Assembly: GCA_027563935.2 (NCBI GenBank)
Contig: CM050450.1
Coordinates: forward strand, 11,763,957 to 11,827,956
Reading direction: 5' to 3'
Source of the DNA: Costus lasius
Taxonomy: Eukaryota > Streptophyta > Magnoliopsida > Zingiberales > Costaceae
Length of the DNA stretch: 64,000 nucleotides
Shown here piece after piece: positions 11,195 to 23,785 of the stretch (position 1 is the first letter of the stretch; every line of letters begins with the position of its first letter). The translations under genes were made by a program, and so were the position numbers. The notes below the pieces were generated by a model. It was not told where the DNA came from. It did no database searches and saw nothing but the letters and a program-made list of their open reading frames with translations.

Positions 11195-11550
11195 AGTAAT
11201 GCCAGGATGCTTAATGCATCTGGGGCCTAAAAGAAATCGGTGCGTGTGTGCATATTGTGGTGCCGAGGTGCTTAGTGCACTTTAGGGCTAAGAAAACAAA
11301 CGAATTGAGAGAAGAAGAACAAAAATGTGTGTGTGCTCCTTGTGGTGCCGAGGTGCTTAGTGCACTTTAGGCCTAAGAGAACAAACGAATCTAAGAGAAG
11401 AAGAACAAAAGTGTGTGTGTGCTCCTTGTGGTGCCGAGGTGCTTAGTGCACTTTAGGCCTAAGAGAACAAACGAATCGAGAGAAGAAGAACAAAAATGTG
11501 TGTGCTCCTTGTAGTGCCGAGGTGCTTATGCACTTTAGGCCTAAGAGACG
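11195..11550. repeat. tandem repeat with a period of about 85 bp
   Basis: TGTGGTGCCGAGGTGCTTAG recurs at 11256, 11341 and 11427, with a variant at 11510 (TGTAGTGCC). The intervals are 85, 86 and 83 bp. A diverged first unit begins near 11195, and the last unit is cut short after GCACTTTAGGCCTAAGAGA. The middle units are nearly identical. Confidence 0.9.
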
Positions 11551-11678
11551 ATAAGGAAAACGAGACCTCCCTTCATTTACCTCCGTCTCCTTCGTTGCAC
11601 CTTCCGTATGTTTTTGTCGCCAGTCTCTCAACGTTTCTCTTTTTTTTTTTTTGCCTGTCGGCGCAGTAAAACCTCCTC

Positions 11679-11688
11679 CTTTTATAAG
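11679..11688 (-). promoter_or_regulatory. possible TATA box upstream of the 85-bp repeat array
   Basis: Minus-strand CTTATAAAAG lies in a GC-containing context. About 130 bases downstream the 85-bp array begins on the same strand. It could be the promoter of an unidentified LTR or transcript. This is sequence pattern only. Confidence 0.25.
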
Positions 11689-11889
11689 CCTTCCAACCTT
11701 CACAGGAAGATCAGCCCTATTGTTGTCTTCCCTTTTCTTTTTTTTTTCGCGCCTCTTTCTCTTTTTTATTTTCGCAGGCTGCCATGAGTGCTTTTCCTCT
11801 ACTCCCTCACCAGCTCTTGACTTTTTCCTCATATGTCATTCACCCGTCTGTCCGTTGCCAGCTTTTGCATCGCTTCCTTTGATCGGTTG

Positions 11890-12440
11890 CCAGCTTTTGT
11901 GATTGCCTCCTTTGATTTTTCTTGAAGGCTTGTCTTATCTGTAATCGCTTGACAAGGTTGAACGAGTTTTGCTCTCCGGTGATATGTGCCAGGTTTCCTC
12001 CTTATCTTTTTTTGCTGATGCATAAGTCAAAATAAATTTTGACTTCATCTTGCCACGCACGACTCTGTTCATAATCAAAATAAATTTGACTTTTCTTGTT
12101 ATGCATACATGCTTAATGATTTGGCACATACATCCCATGGGCCCCATCCAATTTTCTTCAATAATGGTAAAAGACCATACTATAACATGATATAACATGC
12201 TCCTAAGCAACTACAGCATTTACCAATTTCTGAAATTTTCTTCTCCTGTAAACCGCATGCAATCCATAAGGTAATTACTATCAGCTTATACCCCAGCCTT
12301 AGATGCTTCCGTCAGTGCTTACATTGCATCGCTCTCCTTTTATTGTCATCTAATGAAATGTTGGTGTCATTGAACTGTCAATTTCAAGTTGATCTTAATT
12401 AAATTACGGCGATATTCTTTTGCTAGTTCCGGGTGAAATA
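11890..12440. other. intergenic stretch, nothing recognised
   Basis: The sequence is AT-rich. The words CAGCTTTTG and GATTGCCTCCTTTGAT recur in a short imperfect duplication near 11858-11915. No coding or structural feature can be supported. Confidence 0.5.
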
Positions 12441-13188
12441 AGTGGCTCAACAAATTGCCTATAAGTGGCTCAACAATACTGAAGATCGTCTTTAAGATAA
12501 AGGTGGTCATTCAACTTCGTCGGATGATGATGAACAAAGTCTTAGAAGTGTAAGCGGAAGCAATAATGGATAAACGTTGTAATAAATAATTATAAAAAGA
12601 GTTGTAAAATAGTTGTAAAAAGAGTTGTAAAAGGAGAATACGTAGACCTGATTCCTCTTTTGAGTGGGGTACGTAGGCAGCCTGTAATGGGTCCAGTCTA
12701 AAATATATAATATTTTAACATTTTTTCTAAAATTTATGCAATATACATTCTCAATTTCTCAATTTTTTTTTATTTTTTTGTATTTTATATATTTTAATTA
12801 AGTAATAATTTACTTATTTATTTAATTTATTTTAATTAAAATTTATATTTTTTTTAAATTTGGCACGCGGGCCAAAGTCGGCCCGTGGGCCAAATTTGGC
12901 CCATGGGCCACAATCGGGCTGGGCCAAACAAGGCCTGTGTGCCACATTTGGCCTGTCGGGCGGCATTCGGCCTGCGCCAGGCCCGCCTGCCGGATCCGTG
13001 CTAAGCATCCAGTGTAGCCGTGCCTGAGCCGGCACGGCTAATCTGGCCGCGGGCCGTGCTGGGCCCAGACTTTTTTCTGCCGTGCTGTGCCAGGCACGAC
13101 ATGATTGGAAACGGGCCGTGCCAGGCACGGCCCACCAGGAGCCGTGTTAGGTGGGCCCGGGTCCGAGCACGGCCCATGGCCACCTCTA
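12440..13188 (+). mobile_element. 3' end of a hAT-type DNA transposon
   Basis: The right edge reads ...GGCCATGGCCACCTCTA; its reverse complement TAGAGGTGGCC is a typical plant hAT terminal repeat. The preceding 330 bases hold about seven degenerate 17-18-bp GC-rich repeats (GGCCCATGGGCC core, 12,860-13,000), as expected for subterminal transposase binding sites. A short acidic Ser-rich tail (12,502-12,573) suits the transposase C-terminus. The left end and the transposase body are missing. The hAT family is a family-level inference. Confidence 0.6.
12502..12573 (+). pseudogene. possible hAT transposase C-terminal tail
   Basis: The frame reads GGHSTSSDDDEQSLRSVSGS and ends at a TAA. Ser/Asp-rich tails of this kind are common at the C-terminus of plant hAT transposases. 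A stop lies six bases upstream in frame, so this is either a remnant or a separate exon. The fit is suggestive only. Confidence 0.3.
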
Positions 13189-13199
13189 TAAGTGTTGAA

Positions 13200-13475
13200 T
13201 TTTTTTTTTTTACTCTTTAACAACTTTTTTTAAAAAAAATTATTTATTATTATTATTATTCGGATCGAGTCATCGAGCAGATAAAAGTCAGGTAAAGAGA
13301 AGAATGCTCCCTGTCTAGTGCCTGTTGGGAAAAAGGGATTGACTAATGACGTGGCAATGAGCTGGAGAAATCGCCGCGCACCGTCAAAAATTAAAGGGAA
13401 AATTTTAAAAAAAATAAAAAAGAAAAAGAAGGTAAGTTTGATATAATATAAAATATTAGATAAGGGTGAGGGGAC
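13200..13475. other. low-complexity spacer
   Basis: T and A runs and an ATT trinucleotide repeat (13,238-13,260) are followed by about 200 bases of unremarkable sequence. No gene is seen. Confidence 0.5.
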
Positions 13476-13489
13476 AGCTCGTGCTGGTC

Positions 13490-13887
13490 GAACGATGTGG
13501 CGCTGCTCGCCATCCGTGAGAAGGGTGGCGATTTTGTCGCCCTAAGCATTCAAAAAAAATAAAAATTAGAGTGATAATATACATATTTTTATCTATCTAA
13601 TAGTATCGATATTGTTATGAATAAAATTTTTTACAATGAAAAATAAAATCGTAAAAGATAATAAAAAATAATAGATAATAAAAAAATATTACTATAACAA
13701 ATTTTTTAGTATCTTTTATATTTTTATTTTTCATCATAGAAGATTTTATTCCAATATCAATACCGTTAGATAAATAAAAATACATAGATTATCACCTAAT
13801 TTTTATTTTTTTTTAAATGATTAGGATGGTAAAATCATCACCCTTTTCACGGATGATAAGCAGGGTGGCGGTGCTTGCAACATCCGT
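13490..13887. mobile_element. foldback MITE with arms of about 190 bp, MULE-like
   Basis: The left arm from 13,490 and the reverse complement of the right arm ending 13,887 align along nearly their whole length. Shared blocks include CATCCGTGAGAAGGGTG against CATCCGTGAAAAGGGTG, AAAAATTAGAGTGATAAT against AAAAATTAGGTGATAAT, and a common GATATTG...AATAAAAT...GAAAAATAAAA core. Flanking direct repeats TCGTGCTGGTC (13,479-13,489) and TCGTGCTAGTC (13,888-13,898) look like a 9-11-bp target duplication with one mismatch. Long arms and a 9-bp-class duplication suggest a Mutator-like MITE. There is no coding capacity. Confidence 0.8.
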
Positions 13888-13899
13888 TCGTGCTAGTCA

Positions 13900-15890
13900 A
13901 GTCAAAGACGTATGATGGAACAATTCAACTAAAAAAAATAAGGTTTTAAATTCTATTATTTGTTGCATGCAATGCATGGATGCCGATAATGATATTTATC
14001 TTAATCATTCGCGTGTAGCACGCGTAGATAAAGGTTCCTAAATAACATCTATTTTAGCGTAATAATCAATTTTATATATTTAAAATTTTGAAAATATTTG
14101 ATTAAAAATTTTTTTGGTGCATCGTGGAAAAAAGTTAACTTAATCGGTTTTTCCATTTGGTTAATATATATATATATATATATATGATATTTAATATTAG
14201 TTATTTTTAAATAAAAATATTAATTTATAAAATTTCTGATTTATAAAAATATTTATTTATATATATAATTCAGTGGAGAGCTCAACTGGTCCTGAACTAA
14301 ATCTCAACTATTCTTTTGAAAAATCATTTTCATTGTGGTTAACTATTAGATTGATTTGATTTGATTGATTAACTATGGTTTAATAGTTTTTTAGTTATTT
14401 TGAGCACACCTAAACTTTAGATAACCCAATCAAACTAATGTATTTACGGGACTAAAGTGCATAAATGGGCAAAAATAGAGGTGGATAGTTAAGAAAAAAC
14501 ATGTAAATATCTTACACAAGGTCAAATCGTCCCGTTCAATCATACTTTGAGATTCTGATCAAATGATGCAAGAGAAGAAAATTTGAGCAACAATTGGATT
14601 AAGATGTTTTCTTACTCTAAGATTGACGAAAAAAATCTCAATAGCCCTGCTTAAAAAACGCAATGGATAGTGGGCACAAATGAATAATTTGTATTTAGAG
14701 ATAAATTTAGTAGAACATATTGACTAATTAATAAGCCCTAGATATTCGATAGCCTAGGGTGTATCTGTTTATACTTTGATAATGATTACATTTACTTAAA
14801 GTATAGTGTAGGTAATGCTTCACTCAGACTTTCTTTCAAAACAATTCTAAAAATTTAAATGAAATAAGATTTTAAAACAAATTTACCAATGAAATAAGGA
14901 TCGGACAGGGAAAATATGGAAAGAAAGAGACAGAGATCGAAAATTAGGCAGAAAAAGAAAAAAGGAAAGAGAAAAAAGTGATCATTAGCAAGGAATGAGT
15001 AGAGTTGAGAGGGAGAAAGAGATTAATAAATAGTTAATTTGTTATTAATTATAATATATCTCAAACAATATTTAAAATCACATATCGAAGCTTTTCTACA
15101 ATGTATTAATAATTAACATTGTAGTTTTTTTATATAATATATCTCGAACAATATCGAAGTTTTTTTTAGAGCAATCAATTCATTGAAGTCTGCTTGAATT
15201 GGTAAATATAAAATGATAGGTATAAACAGTATTCATAATTAACATTTAATTATCTCTTTACTTGTAAAAAAAAATTCTACTTTGATGGGTTATATTAACC
15301 CAATAATCTAGACTTCAATGACGATCAATAATAGAATTACCGTTTATCTTCAAGCAAACTTGGTCTTGAGTGGAATGCAACTAACATTGGTGGTTATTAC
15401 AAGTATTGTTCAAGATATTTATTAAGTACATGTTGCAAAGATCATTTGTTGAAATTTATGCATCAATTAGGTTTCATTGCTCACCGCATCGAGTGAAGTA
15501 ACGCTTAGAAACATGTGCCATGAGATGATCGTCTCTATATTGAATATATTGAACTAATTATGCTAAAAATATTATTGAAGAGTGCTAGTACCATAATGAT
15601 AAAATGAATATATCAACCAAAAAATGAAAAAAAAAATTTACTAAAATTAACAAACATAATTAGAAACTAAGGATTTAGTAAAGAAGCTGGCTAATGACCA
15701 AGCTTACCTGTATAATTTTTAAAGGTGTTCTACTAGATGTATAGTTTAGCAATTGTAGCATTAAACAATTGTCATCCAATAACATCAACATTCAGCAACG
15801 ATTTCCATTGTCCAAATCTCTCCAATAAGCATCCTCAGCTGCTACTGTACATGTTAAAATATCAACATTAGCACACTGTCTTACAAAAAC
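13900..15890. other. AT-rich intergenic DNA
   Basis: A TA microsatellite lies at 14,164-14,184. A near-direct repeat of TAATATATCTC-AACAATAT occurs at about 15,051 and 15,136. No coding frame or RNA gene is recognised. Confidence 0.6.
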
Positions 15891-15898
15891 AGCTCTGC

Positions 15899-16315
15899 TC
15901 AGCTATTACGATCCATATGTTCAGAAAGATTGTTCCAATAATAATGTTCTAAACTCACAAAACGCCATTCAATCACTCCATGCTCTTTTGATCTTTCTGC
16001 TTTGCTTAATGATAATCTTGAGCATATGACCTCTGATGAAACAGATGCCGGAAATCGATCTTCTGTATATACTTGAATCGAGCACAAAGGTTTGTGAAGG
16101 GATACCAATGTCCACAGAACAAGAATTGAGACTGCATGGAAACAATGTTGGCAGTTGGATTGTAAAACTGTGACATCAAGTCTTCGAGAGCAATCGGATT
16201 TGACATTTTTAACTCTCAGCATTAACTTCATGGTGCATACCACTGCACCCAAACGTAGTTGCAAGGAACCGCAGTTTAATTGTGAAAACACATACCAATT
16301 CCACAGCTCATCCAT
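15899..16315 (-). CDS. unrecognised 138-codon ORF, doubtful
   Basis: This is an open frame in otherwise AT-rich, intron-like DNA (starts MDELWNWYVF, ends EHMDRNS). I see no domain, signal peptide or membrane segment, and no splice-linked partner exon. It could be part of a transcript's untranslated region or a chance frame. Confidence 0.15.
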   Translation of the reverse strand: MDELWNWYVFSQLNCGSLQLRLGAVVCTMKLMLRVKNVKSDCSRRLDVTVLQSNCQHCFHAVSILVLWTLVSLHKPLCSIQVYTEDRFPASVSSEVICSRLSLSKAERSKEHGVIEWRFVSLEHYYWNNLSEHMDRNS

Positions 16316-16329
16316 TCACAACTGCCCGT

Positions 16330-18225
16330 TTCTGCCTCTTAATGAAAAATTAAGCAACGCAACAATCAGTAATTTAAACCTAAATCTCTTTCAGCTGTCG
16401 CCATTCACAGTTTGAAAATCCATGACATATTCATACTATGCAGTTGCTGCAATACGAAAACTCAACACCCAGTAGCTGTCTCGGCATGCTCCCTTTGTTT
16501 TTATTCTGCCTCTCGATCAGATTTTGCATGCCAACGCTAATTTTTAAAGTACTAATCTCAGCCTGGCATTTGCGCTGTTATTGGCTTGAGTTTGGCTATC
16601 TCAGCTATCAGGGGCACAGTTATTATACCAACTCATATCATCAATTAACAGTTCAACATATATTGCTTTTTTTGACCAATCATTTGTCACCTGCATGATC
16701 CTGCAAGTAGACTCGACTGATCAAGACAGAATCCTTAAGTTGACTGCTACTAAAAAATCTCAAACAAATTTCAACGAAAAGAACTCAGGACTGATAAAGA
16801 AAATGTTGATATAAAGTAATCTGCACCATCATAGTACCTTAGGTCCCTACATGAAATGTGAATAGTAATAACATGGCAAAAGGAATTCTTACCACTGTCA
16901 AACAAAACATGTGATTTTTTTTATCTCAAATTATAAAGTAAAAAAAATCAGGTAAACTGAAAATACACATAAAATGGAAGCATATTCAAATAAAGTGACA
17001 AACCATCAAAAGCAATGACTCATAGAAACACGCATTACAAAGCACAAAGAAGAGCAATAGTACAGTATCACACAATTTTGATCAAGTAATTACGAAGTTG
17101 AGCTATATTTACAGACAAGTGAAATGCAGAAAAGGAAGAATAAACCATTTTAACCGCCACAACTCAATCTTGCTTCTTCCATACTATGAAGAGTGATATA
17201 AATATAATAGTTATCACGAAATTATTAAAAAGAAAACATGATAAACTGCATCCTTAGAAAAGAAAATAAGATGATAAACCAGTAACAGCAGCAGCTGCAA
17301 CGAAAACAAGAAATATGAAAGGAGATTTCTCCACGATGGGACAGAACAGCCAGAAAAGAATGGTGCATCGTAGTAGGAACAGATATTGAGAAGTACTGCA
17401 AATGAACTAGTCAGCTATCGATCACCCTGTCATTAAAACTTAAGAATTTAGTTAATAGTTTGCTTGATCCATCATTTTATCAGCAAATAAAGTATACATA
17501 AGAACAAGAGTTTTTCATAAATTAAAAATAAATATCTCAAAATATGTCAAACGTATGTTTGGTTAATTATTTTATCAAGAGAAAACTTGAAGTTGAAGAT
17601 AAAAGGGCAAATAACTAAAGAATTGTTAGATTCCTTTAAATAAAGAACCTTTTACTTTCATTAAACCCACTTCATACTCGGATTACAAATCTTGAAGTGT
17701 CATGAAACTTTCAAGGGCTATATCAAACTTCAATAAAACATGTTCTTTATAGGCTTGAAGATTTGGTACCAAGCTAAAAAGGTGGGATATGAATTTAATT
17801 TTTTTTATCTTGGTGGGATATGCAATTTAAATTTTGGCTATTTCCATATTAACTTGAATGTTGTCATTCAAGGAAGAAACTCGTAAGGTTTGTCTACGAG
17901 GATATAGTATCAAACTCTCATGAAATTCTCATATGTCAAACTTCGAAACATCCTGTATCCAATTTTTAGACTGAGAAATTAGAACAGGATTTAGATAAGA
18001 CTTGGATCAGAATTTTGAGAGAGTTCTTAGTTAAGATCTTGAAGGTGTACCAGAGATCAAAACTTATGCAAGAAATTCATAGTACAAATTAGTCAGTCTC
18101 GAAAGAAGTGCTAGACACATATTTAATCCTAGGGACAACAAAAGTGCACAAGCAAAAAAAAAGATGCTTACATTTCATGAAACTATTTTTTTCCCCAAAA
18201 TATAAAATGTATATATAGATCAAAA
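16330..18225. other. AT-rich non-coding DNA
   Basis: No coding frame or repeat structure can be supported here. The composition resembles plant intron or intergenic sequence. Confidence 0.5.
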
Positions 18226-18234
18226 GGCGCCTCT

Positions 18235-19600
18235 TAAGTCAGAGGCGAGGATACGTTTGGCTATTTTGAGGCCCAAAAGTTACATGAAGTAGATCTTCTG
18301 GCAAAAATTGCCAGCCAGTTAGCAAGCTGGTTGGACTCTCTAGAGATAAATCTAAAGTAAAGCAGTACGATCTGCTTAACAGGAAACATATTTCTTCTAT
18401 GAGCTGGGCAGTTGGAAGAGGGGTTCTCTCCTCATCTTCTAGTAAAGTAATGGCCCTCCCATGGGGTTAGAGTAGAAGTAGCGGAGAGCCTCCTTGCTAG
18501 CAATGGGTTCAGTATATATGGCCAAGAGTGCCTGAATATTTGCAGCAGTCACCATTAAGCAATCTCTTTTCTCATCCGCAATGAGATATCCTAGGCCACT
18601 CTAACGTGTTTCTGGATCCCACAAGCAGCTAGTGTTGATTTTGATAATGCTGATCTAATAATATCTTCAGAAACTGGTATTTTGTGATTAAAAAAAACAG
18701 TCATTACGAGTTATCCATATATTCCAAAACACAGATAGAATCAAGGAGGTAATTTCAGTGCTTTCAAAAATCCAGGAACCATCATTCCTAGAGCTTTTCG
18801 AAGTAGAATCCAAAGAGAAATAATAAACTCACAGTGAAAAAAAATATGGTAAGCAGAATCCAAATCAGCAAGGCAAAAACCACAAAAATCAGCTCTACCA
18901 ATTCCAATACCTGCTAGGTGAGTGGAGGTTGGGAGTTTACCATATAATAGCTTCCAACTGAGGATCTTAATCTTCGGGGCAACTCGTGACAACCATAGAT
19001 TCCTCTGGCCCTTCCAAGGCTCAACGAGGCTTAAATGGTTCCTCCAAAGGTATAAGTAAACAGTTTTGTTGAGAGAGAAACCATTTAAGTCCCCTCAATA
19101 AGTCCAAGTGTCCTCAGGGGGATCGGCGTAAAGTGGGATATTTTGAATGGCTGATGAGATGTCATGAGATGAAGGTGGGCTTGACTCAAATAGGGAGATC
19201 AAGGCATTAGGTCTAGTGAATGACGGTGGATAGACCATCCCCAATGACTTGAATCAACCTACCAAAAGGGCATGGAGATCTATGCGCAGGCCTCTCCAGC
19301 ACCAGGACATCAGGCTGCTCCCTGCGGACTTCAAGGGTTTAGGGGTGTTATATTTTACGCTCACCCAGATATATTTTTGAGGTTAAGGTGATCAAGGATT
19401 TGCTTGCACTGGGCAGCAGTGCAGAATAAGGTAAAGTCTTTTATTCCTAAACCACCATATTTCCTTGGGGAGATAACCTAGTGCTAGCTAATGAGATGAA
19501 TACTCTTTGAGTTGGAACCATTGGTCCAAAGGAATTCACGAGATAGTTGATAAGTTTCTCCATAAACTTACGGGCATCCTGGAAGAAACTGTATTTAACA
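18235..19600 (-). pseudogene. LINE (non-LTR retrotransposon) remnant: RT end, zinc-binding region, RNase H
   Basis: Reading the minus strand from about 19,560 gives reverse-transcriptase C-terminal residues (KYGGLGIKDF, a very common LINE motif). Next comes the zinc-binding RVT region at 18,741-19,070 (RVAPKIKILSWKLLYGKLPT, then FCGFC and HIFFHCEF). A plant LINE RNase H-like end follows (GYLIADEKRDC, ASKEALRYF, RESNQLANWLA) near 18,300-18,640. The frame is interrupted several times, and the endonuclease and most of the RT are missing, as in a 5'-truncated insertion. Confidence 0.75.
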
Positions 19601-19609
19601 ATATGTTAC

Positions 19610-22330
19610 TCTCTTATGGTATAACCAAAGCATGATTTTAGTTGATGTTATTACAAGTCCTTTGCCTACTCGCCTAGGCTCTAAAGGCAAGTTAGGTGAG
19701 ACAATGACCTTGACACTTTCTAGGCACACTTTTTACTCAATGCATCACCAAGGCACCCTATTGGATAAGGCGTCAAGCTAGTCCTTAGGTGGATTGGGAA
19801 ACTTGCTAATAGCACTATTGATGAGGGAAATGAGTGCTTGTTTTAATCCACCATTAAGTTTAACTTAGTGGGATATTTTGTTAGTTATTCATATTAAGTT
19901 CTGGTTTATAAGTTATTATGTCCTTTGGTTTGCTAGAGAAAATGGCTTGGTAAATGCCGAGCTCTTAGGATCTAATGCCTAGCACTTCAAATAACAAAGT
20001 TTTCTATGGCAACAAATATGAAAAATGCCAGAACACCCTGTTGAAAATAGTAATTATATTAGGTTATATTAAATTATGAAATCATCATCGATGTTCATAT
20101 GTTAGACCACTTGTTTTCTGTATCATCACATGTGTTGTACCAATGTTAATATGAAATGTTGATTTTTTTTGTTACAATTCTACGACATGCTATTACGTCC
20201 ATCTATACAATAAAAATAGATCATAGACTAGCACCCAGTGCACAGAAACCCTCAAACAGTGTGGATCAGTCACTAGCTGACAAAGCACAACAAACAAATA
20301 CTCAACATGATCTTGCTAATTTAGTGTTGTGATAATGCCAATACTCATAAGAATATCATAGTTTTGAATTTGATACTGAAGACCTAAGATCCATTAGGTA
20401 ACCATAGTAAAGACATTCCACGACATGGAGCTCAAAGGATAACCGATGACATTCATGCAGCAACACACACCGATTTGCTAATTCTATTCCAAAGCTATTC
20501 TTGTGTATCTCCTGTTATCCTTTCCTGCACTCAAAATTTTATTCAATTACATTGTTCACTGGGACTATACAAAATCAAGCTGACACTACCTGCAGAATCA
20601 AATATATAAATCACCAAAAAATACTATTAAATATGTGGATGGGAATCGACAGACTCTCATATGCTTATCATTGTTCCTGCAGCAACTTACCGACTTTTAT
20701 GTTTTTTTATCTTTTTGCTCTTCATCATTAGCACCTATGCATGATACAGGTGTCTTGTTCTTTTTTCTCTTATTTATTCTCTAATTTCAAGAAAGCCAAA
20801 AAAACTGAATAGATAGTTTAGTAATGAGCAAACAGTATTTTATGGTCCTAACAAGACGAGATTCTGAATTGTCAGCAGTACATCATTTGGAAGAATAATT
20901 AATCTAAACTTTAATTTTATCGAGGTGCAGTTCTCCACATCAAATTTATAAGGAAGAACCTTCACAGGGTATTCTGATGTTAATATCTACTTAAAATGCA
21001 CAAATTTGGAATTTGACTTACAAGATGTCTCACTCCCCCCAAATAGTACTCAATTGTGCTACAGCATTTCAGTTTAGAAAATAACAAGCCTTTTATTTTG
21101 ACAACTAGAACAAAACTAAAAACCAGCATTGGGAGCATATTGGCATTTACTTAAATTAATAAGCAATATGTAACGTATACAAAATAGTGGAGTTGCCTAA
21201 TTAAATTCTTATGAAATCATGAACCAAATCATTTGTCTTTACCTCAATAAAGGAAACATGATCCTCTTCTGCAGAACCTTTTTGTTCTAGATCCCAATTC
21301 ACTACTAAGCAAGTCCAAACTAACTGCGTGTCCTAAAAATTGACTTGCCATTTCCATAAAGGATATAATTGGCAACTTTAAGTTGGACATTATTCTTTTC
21401 CAGCAAGAGATCTTGAGGGTGGAGAACAGCCAAAAAAATAAAATAGCAGCATAAACTTCCTCAATATAGAAATCATTATTTAAGGGCCCAAACAAACAAA
21501 ATAAATGCAAGAGGATTCCAACTGGATTTTGGTACCAGAAGGGATATGGTGAAATTGGTAGACAGTATGAACTTGATTGGATTGAGCTTTATGCTTGTTG
21601 ATTGTCTGCATTATACCATTAACCATGATGAATCAGTGGTTATGAACAAACAAGAATGTAACTGAGAAAGGGTTAAAACTAAGCATGTAACTGAGAAAGT
21701 GGTTATGACATACAGATTATATGATCAACCCACTTTCTGGTGAGAGTGGACATCCTGATTATAAGGACAACCACTGACGCACATTTAGGAATTCATATAT
21801 CAATCAGCTGAATAACACTTCACCCGAGATGAAATCTTTCAATGGAAGAACATATGACACATTCATCCACAAAAAAAAACTACAGAAATAAACTAACAAC
21901 AGAATTGGTAGCTACTAAATGTAAGTAACATACCTTATAATCCACAAGTATCTATGCCATGTCAGCATGTTGTAGCAACACAACGTTGACAACAGTAACC
22001 CTTCAGCCAAAAGAATGATCCACTTGATCAGCATAGCAAGTACCCTACCCAAGGAGATATTAGAATGTTACAATTGTCAGATTGTTCTGATTCAAAGCAG
22101 GAAATTTGAGAAACACACAATAATCTTGTACTAAGCAAGAATAACGTGAAAGAAGATTTGCATCTTTTGATGCAATTAAAAAAACAGAACCTATCAATGT
22201 TACCCAGATGTTAGAAACTTCTTACTCAAAAAACACATTAACTAATCAAAAGAGGTTTCATTAAGTAAATTCCACGCATACAGCAATTTCCCCATTAATG
22301 GACATTCAAAAAGCATTCTTTTAAAGTAAA
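19610..22330. other. AT-rich non-coding DNA, downstream of the host gene
   Basis: No exon, RNA gene or transposon is recognised. The part just below 22,373 should include the 3' untranslated region of the minus-strand gene. Confidence 0.5.
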
Positions 22331-22372
22331 GATCTTGTCATCTGGGCAGCTCGCAGGCATATTAAGTATCCT

Positions 22373-22974
22373 TCAATTTTGTTGTCGCTTTCTTTTTGTT
22401 ATCCTTCTGATAATGCGCCTCAAAGAAGGTTTATTATCCCAACTGGGCTTAACAAGCCTTTGGTACCGACGAATCACTCTCCTTGATGTCAAAGTTCCTT
22501 GTTTCTTATGCCTTGATGGTACAGGGGCTGGAGTCTGCACTGCAGGTGGATTAGGAGGTGCAGTTGGAACCTCAAGTGGCACCTGTTGTGGCCAACTCCT
22601 ACTTAAGATATTATGTACGTCCATTCTTCTCAATAGTTCCTGATATGCCTAAATGATTTGTGTTGTTAGTAACCAGTTTGCATATAAATAATCAATAACT
22701 ATAATACAACTACAACCTCCACTCTCTCCTCCAAAGCAGACAACCTGGTCACCATATTGTCCTCTAAATAACGCACAGAGTGTTCCAGAGCCTCCAACCG
22801 TTGAGAAAGGTTATTAACCTGCACAGTGTACAGGAATATCAATCAAAATCAATTGGCAGTTCAAAAATTGTCAAACAGGTAAATATTTTAAGCTAAAATG
22901 CCATGCAAAACCTCGGAAGGTGAAGCCTCACTCTCTTGCAAGGGTTGTGGTGATCTTGTAATAGAATCTCCCAT
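22373..22974 (-). CDS. three-exon host gene, small coiled-coil/basic protein of unknown function
   Basis: The coding exons are 22,974-22,912 (21 codons), 22,818-22,717 (34 codons) and 22,648-22,373 (91 codons plus TGA). All introns are GT-AG and phase 0, giving 146 aa. Exon 1 starts MGDSITRSPQ. Exon 2 is a leucine-heptad coiled coil (LSQRLEALEHSVRYLEDN, then RLSALEERVE). Exon 3 has a Pro/Ala linker (PPNPPAVQTPAP) and a strongly basic C-terminus (SRRVIRRY, SLRRIIRRITKRKRQQN) that could be a nuclear or nucleic-acid-binding tail. The acceptor before the ATG (TTATGAAG/GACTGGC) implies a 5' untranslated exon. Precise frame retention across three exons argues for a real gene. The family is not recognised; no function is proposed. 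Confidence 0.72.
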
Positions 22975-23785
22975 GCCAGTCCTTCATAAGAAAAGGCTAT
23001 TAAATTAAAAAAAAACAAATGTTGGAAAATAAGGCACATAGAAACGATCAGAGAGAATAGCAAATCATTCATTTGAAGACAATTTAATCCATCTGAAATA
23101 ATGGCACGAAACAACATATAAAAAATCAAAACACTTTGGAAATACCTATATAAAATCTCCCCAAAGTAAACTTAAAGTATTAGAACCTAACAAGAGATTG
23201 GATTTAAATGAAAAGATGCAAAATAAATAGATAGACAAGAAACAAGCTAAGAGAGTAGAAATTATTGTTGGCATGATTCTATTGCTGAAATACTATGATG
23301 AAACAAGTAGAAACAGCTGTTGACAGTTAAATATCATTCTAATTTAAGTGAAGGCTGTATTCTTGGATATTAAAAATACTTTATTCAACTTCCTTTTAAG
23401 TTCAGTTCGTCACAGACTATAGAAGGCCAAATCGAAACTCACACCTTAGACTTCACGCGCATGAGATTCCAGAAAGTAGAGTTATACTAATACCAGCACA
23501 ACAAATGATTGCCCAAAGAGATTGCTAACAAAGATGCAATGTTTACTAATACTTTATAAGAATAAAAAGAAATTTACAAACACTACCAGAACACATCATG
23601 AGCAGTTTGTAGCCCTAATCCTCAACAAATTAGAATCTTGCCGATCTCCAACTCCTATCGAATTCAATAAAACGTGCGGTTCAGATCCCAACGAGGAACC
23701 GAAGGGAAAAACGAATCCCACAAAATGGGAGCAGAAAAAGAAAAATAACTAGTAGCAAGCGAACAAAAAGAGAAAAAAAACTTAC

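Noticed and set aside
11443..11832. 129-codon Lys/Arg-rich minus-strand frame
   Set aside because: It runs across the 85-bp tandem repeat and T-runs, and its text is low complexity, so it is not a credible protein.
12640..12720. GTACGTAGGCAGCC motif, considered as an LTR U5 signal extending the Tat LTR to 12.7 kb
   Set aside because: The motif occurs in several plant element types. Here it lies just after a hAT-like C-terminal tail and before a hAT terminus, so a hAT 3' untranslated region is the simpler reading. It remains unproven.
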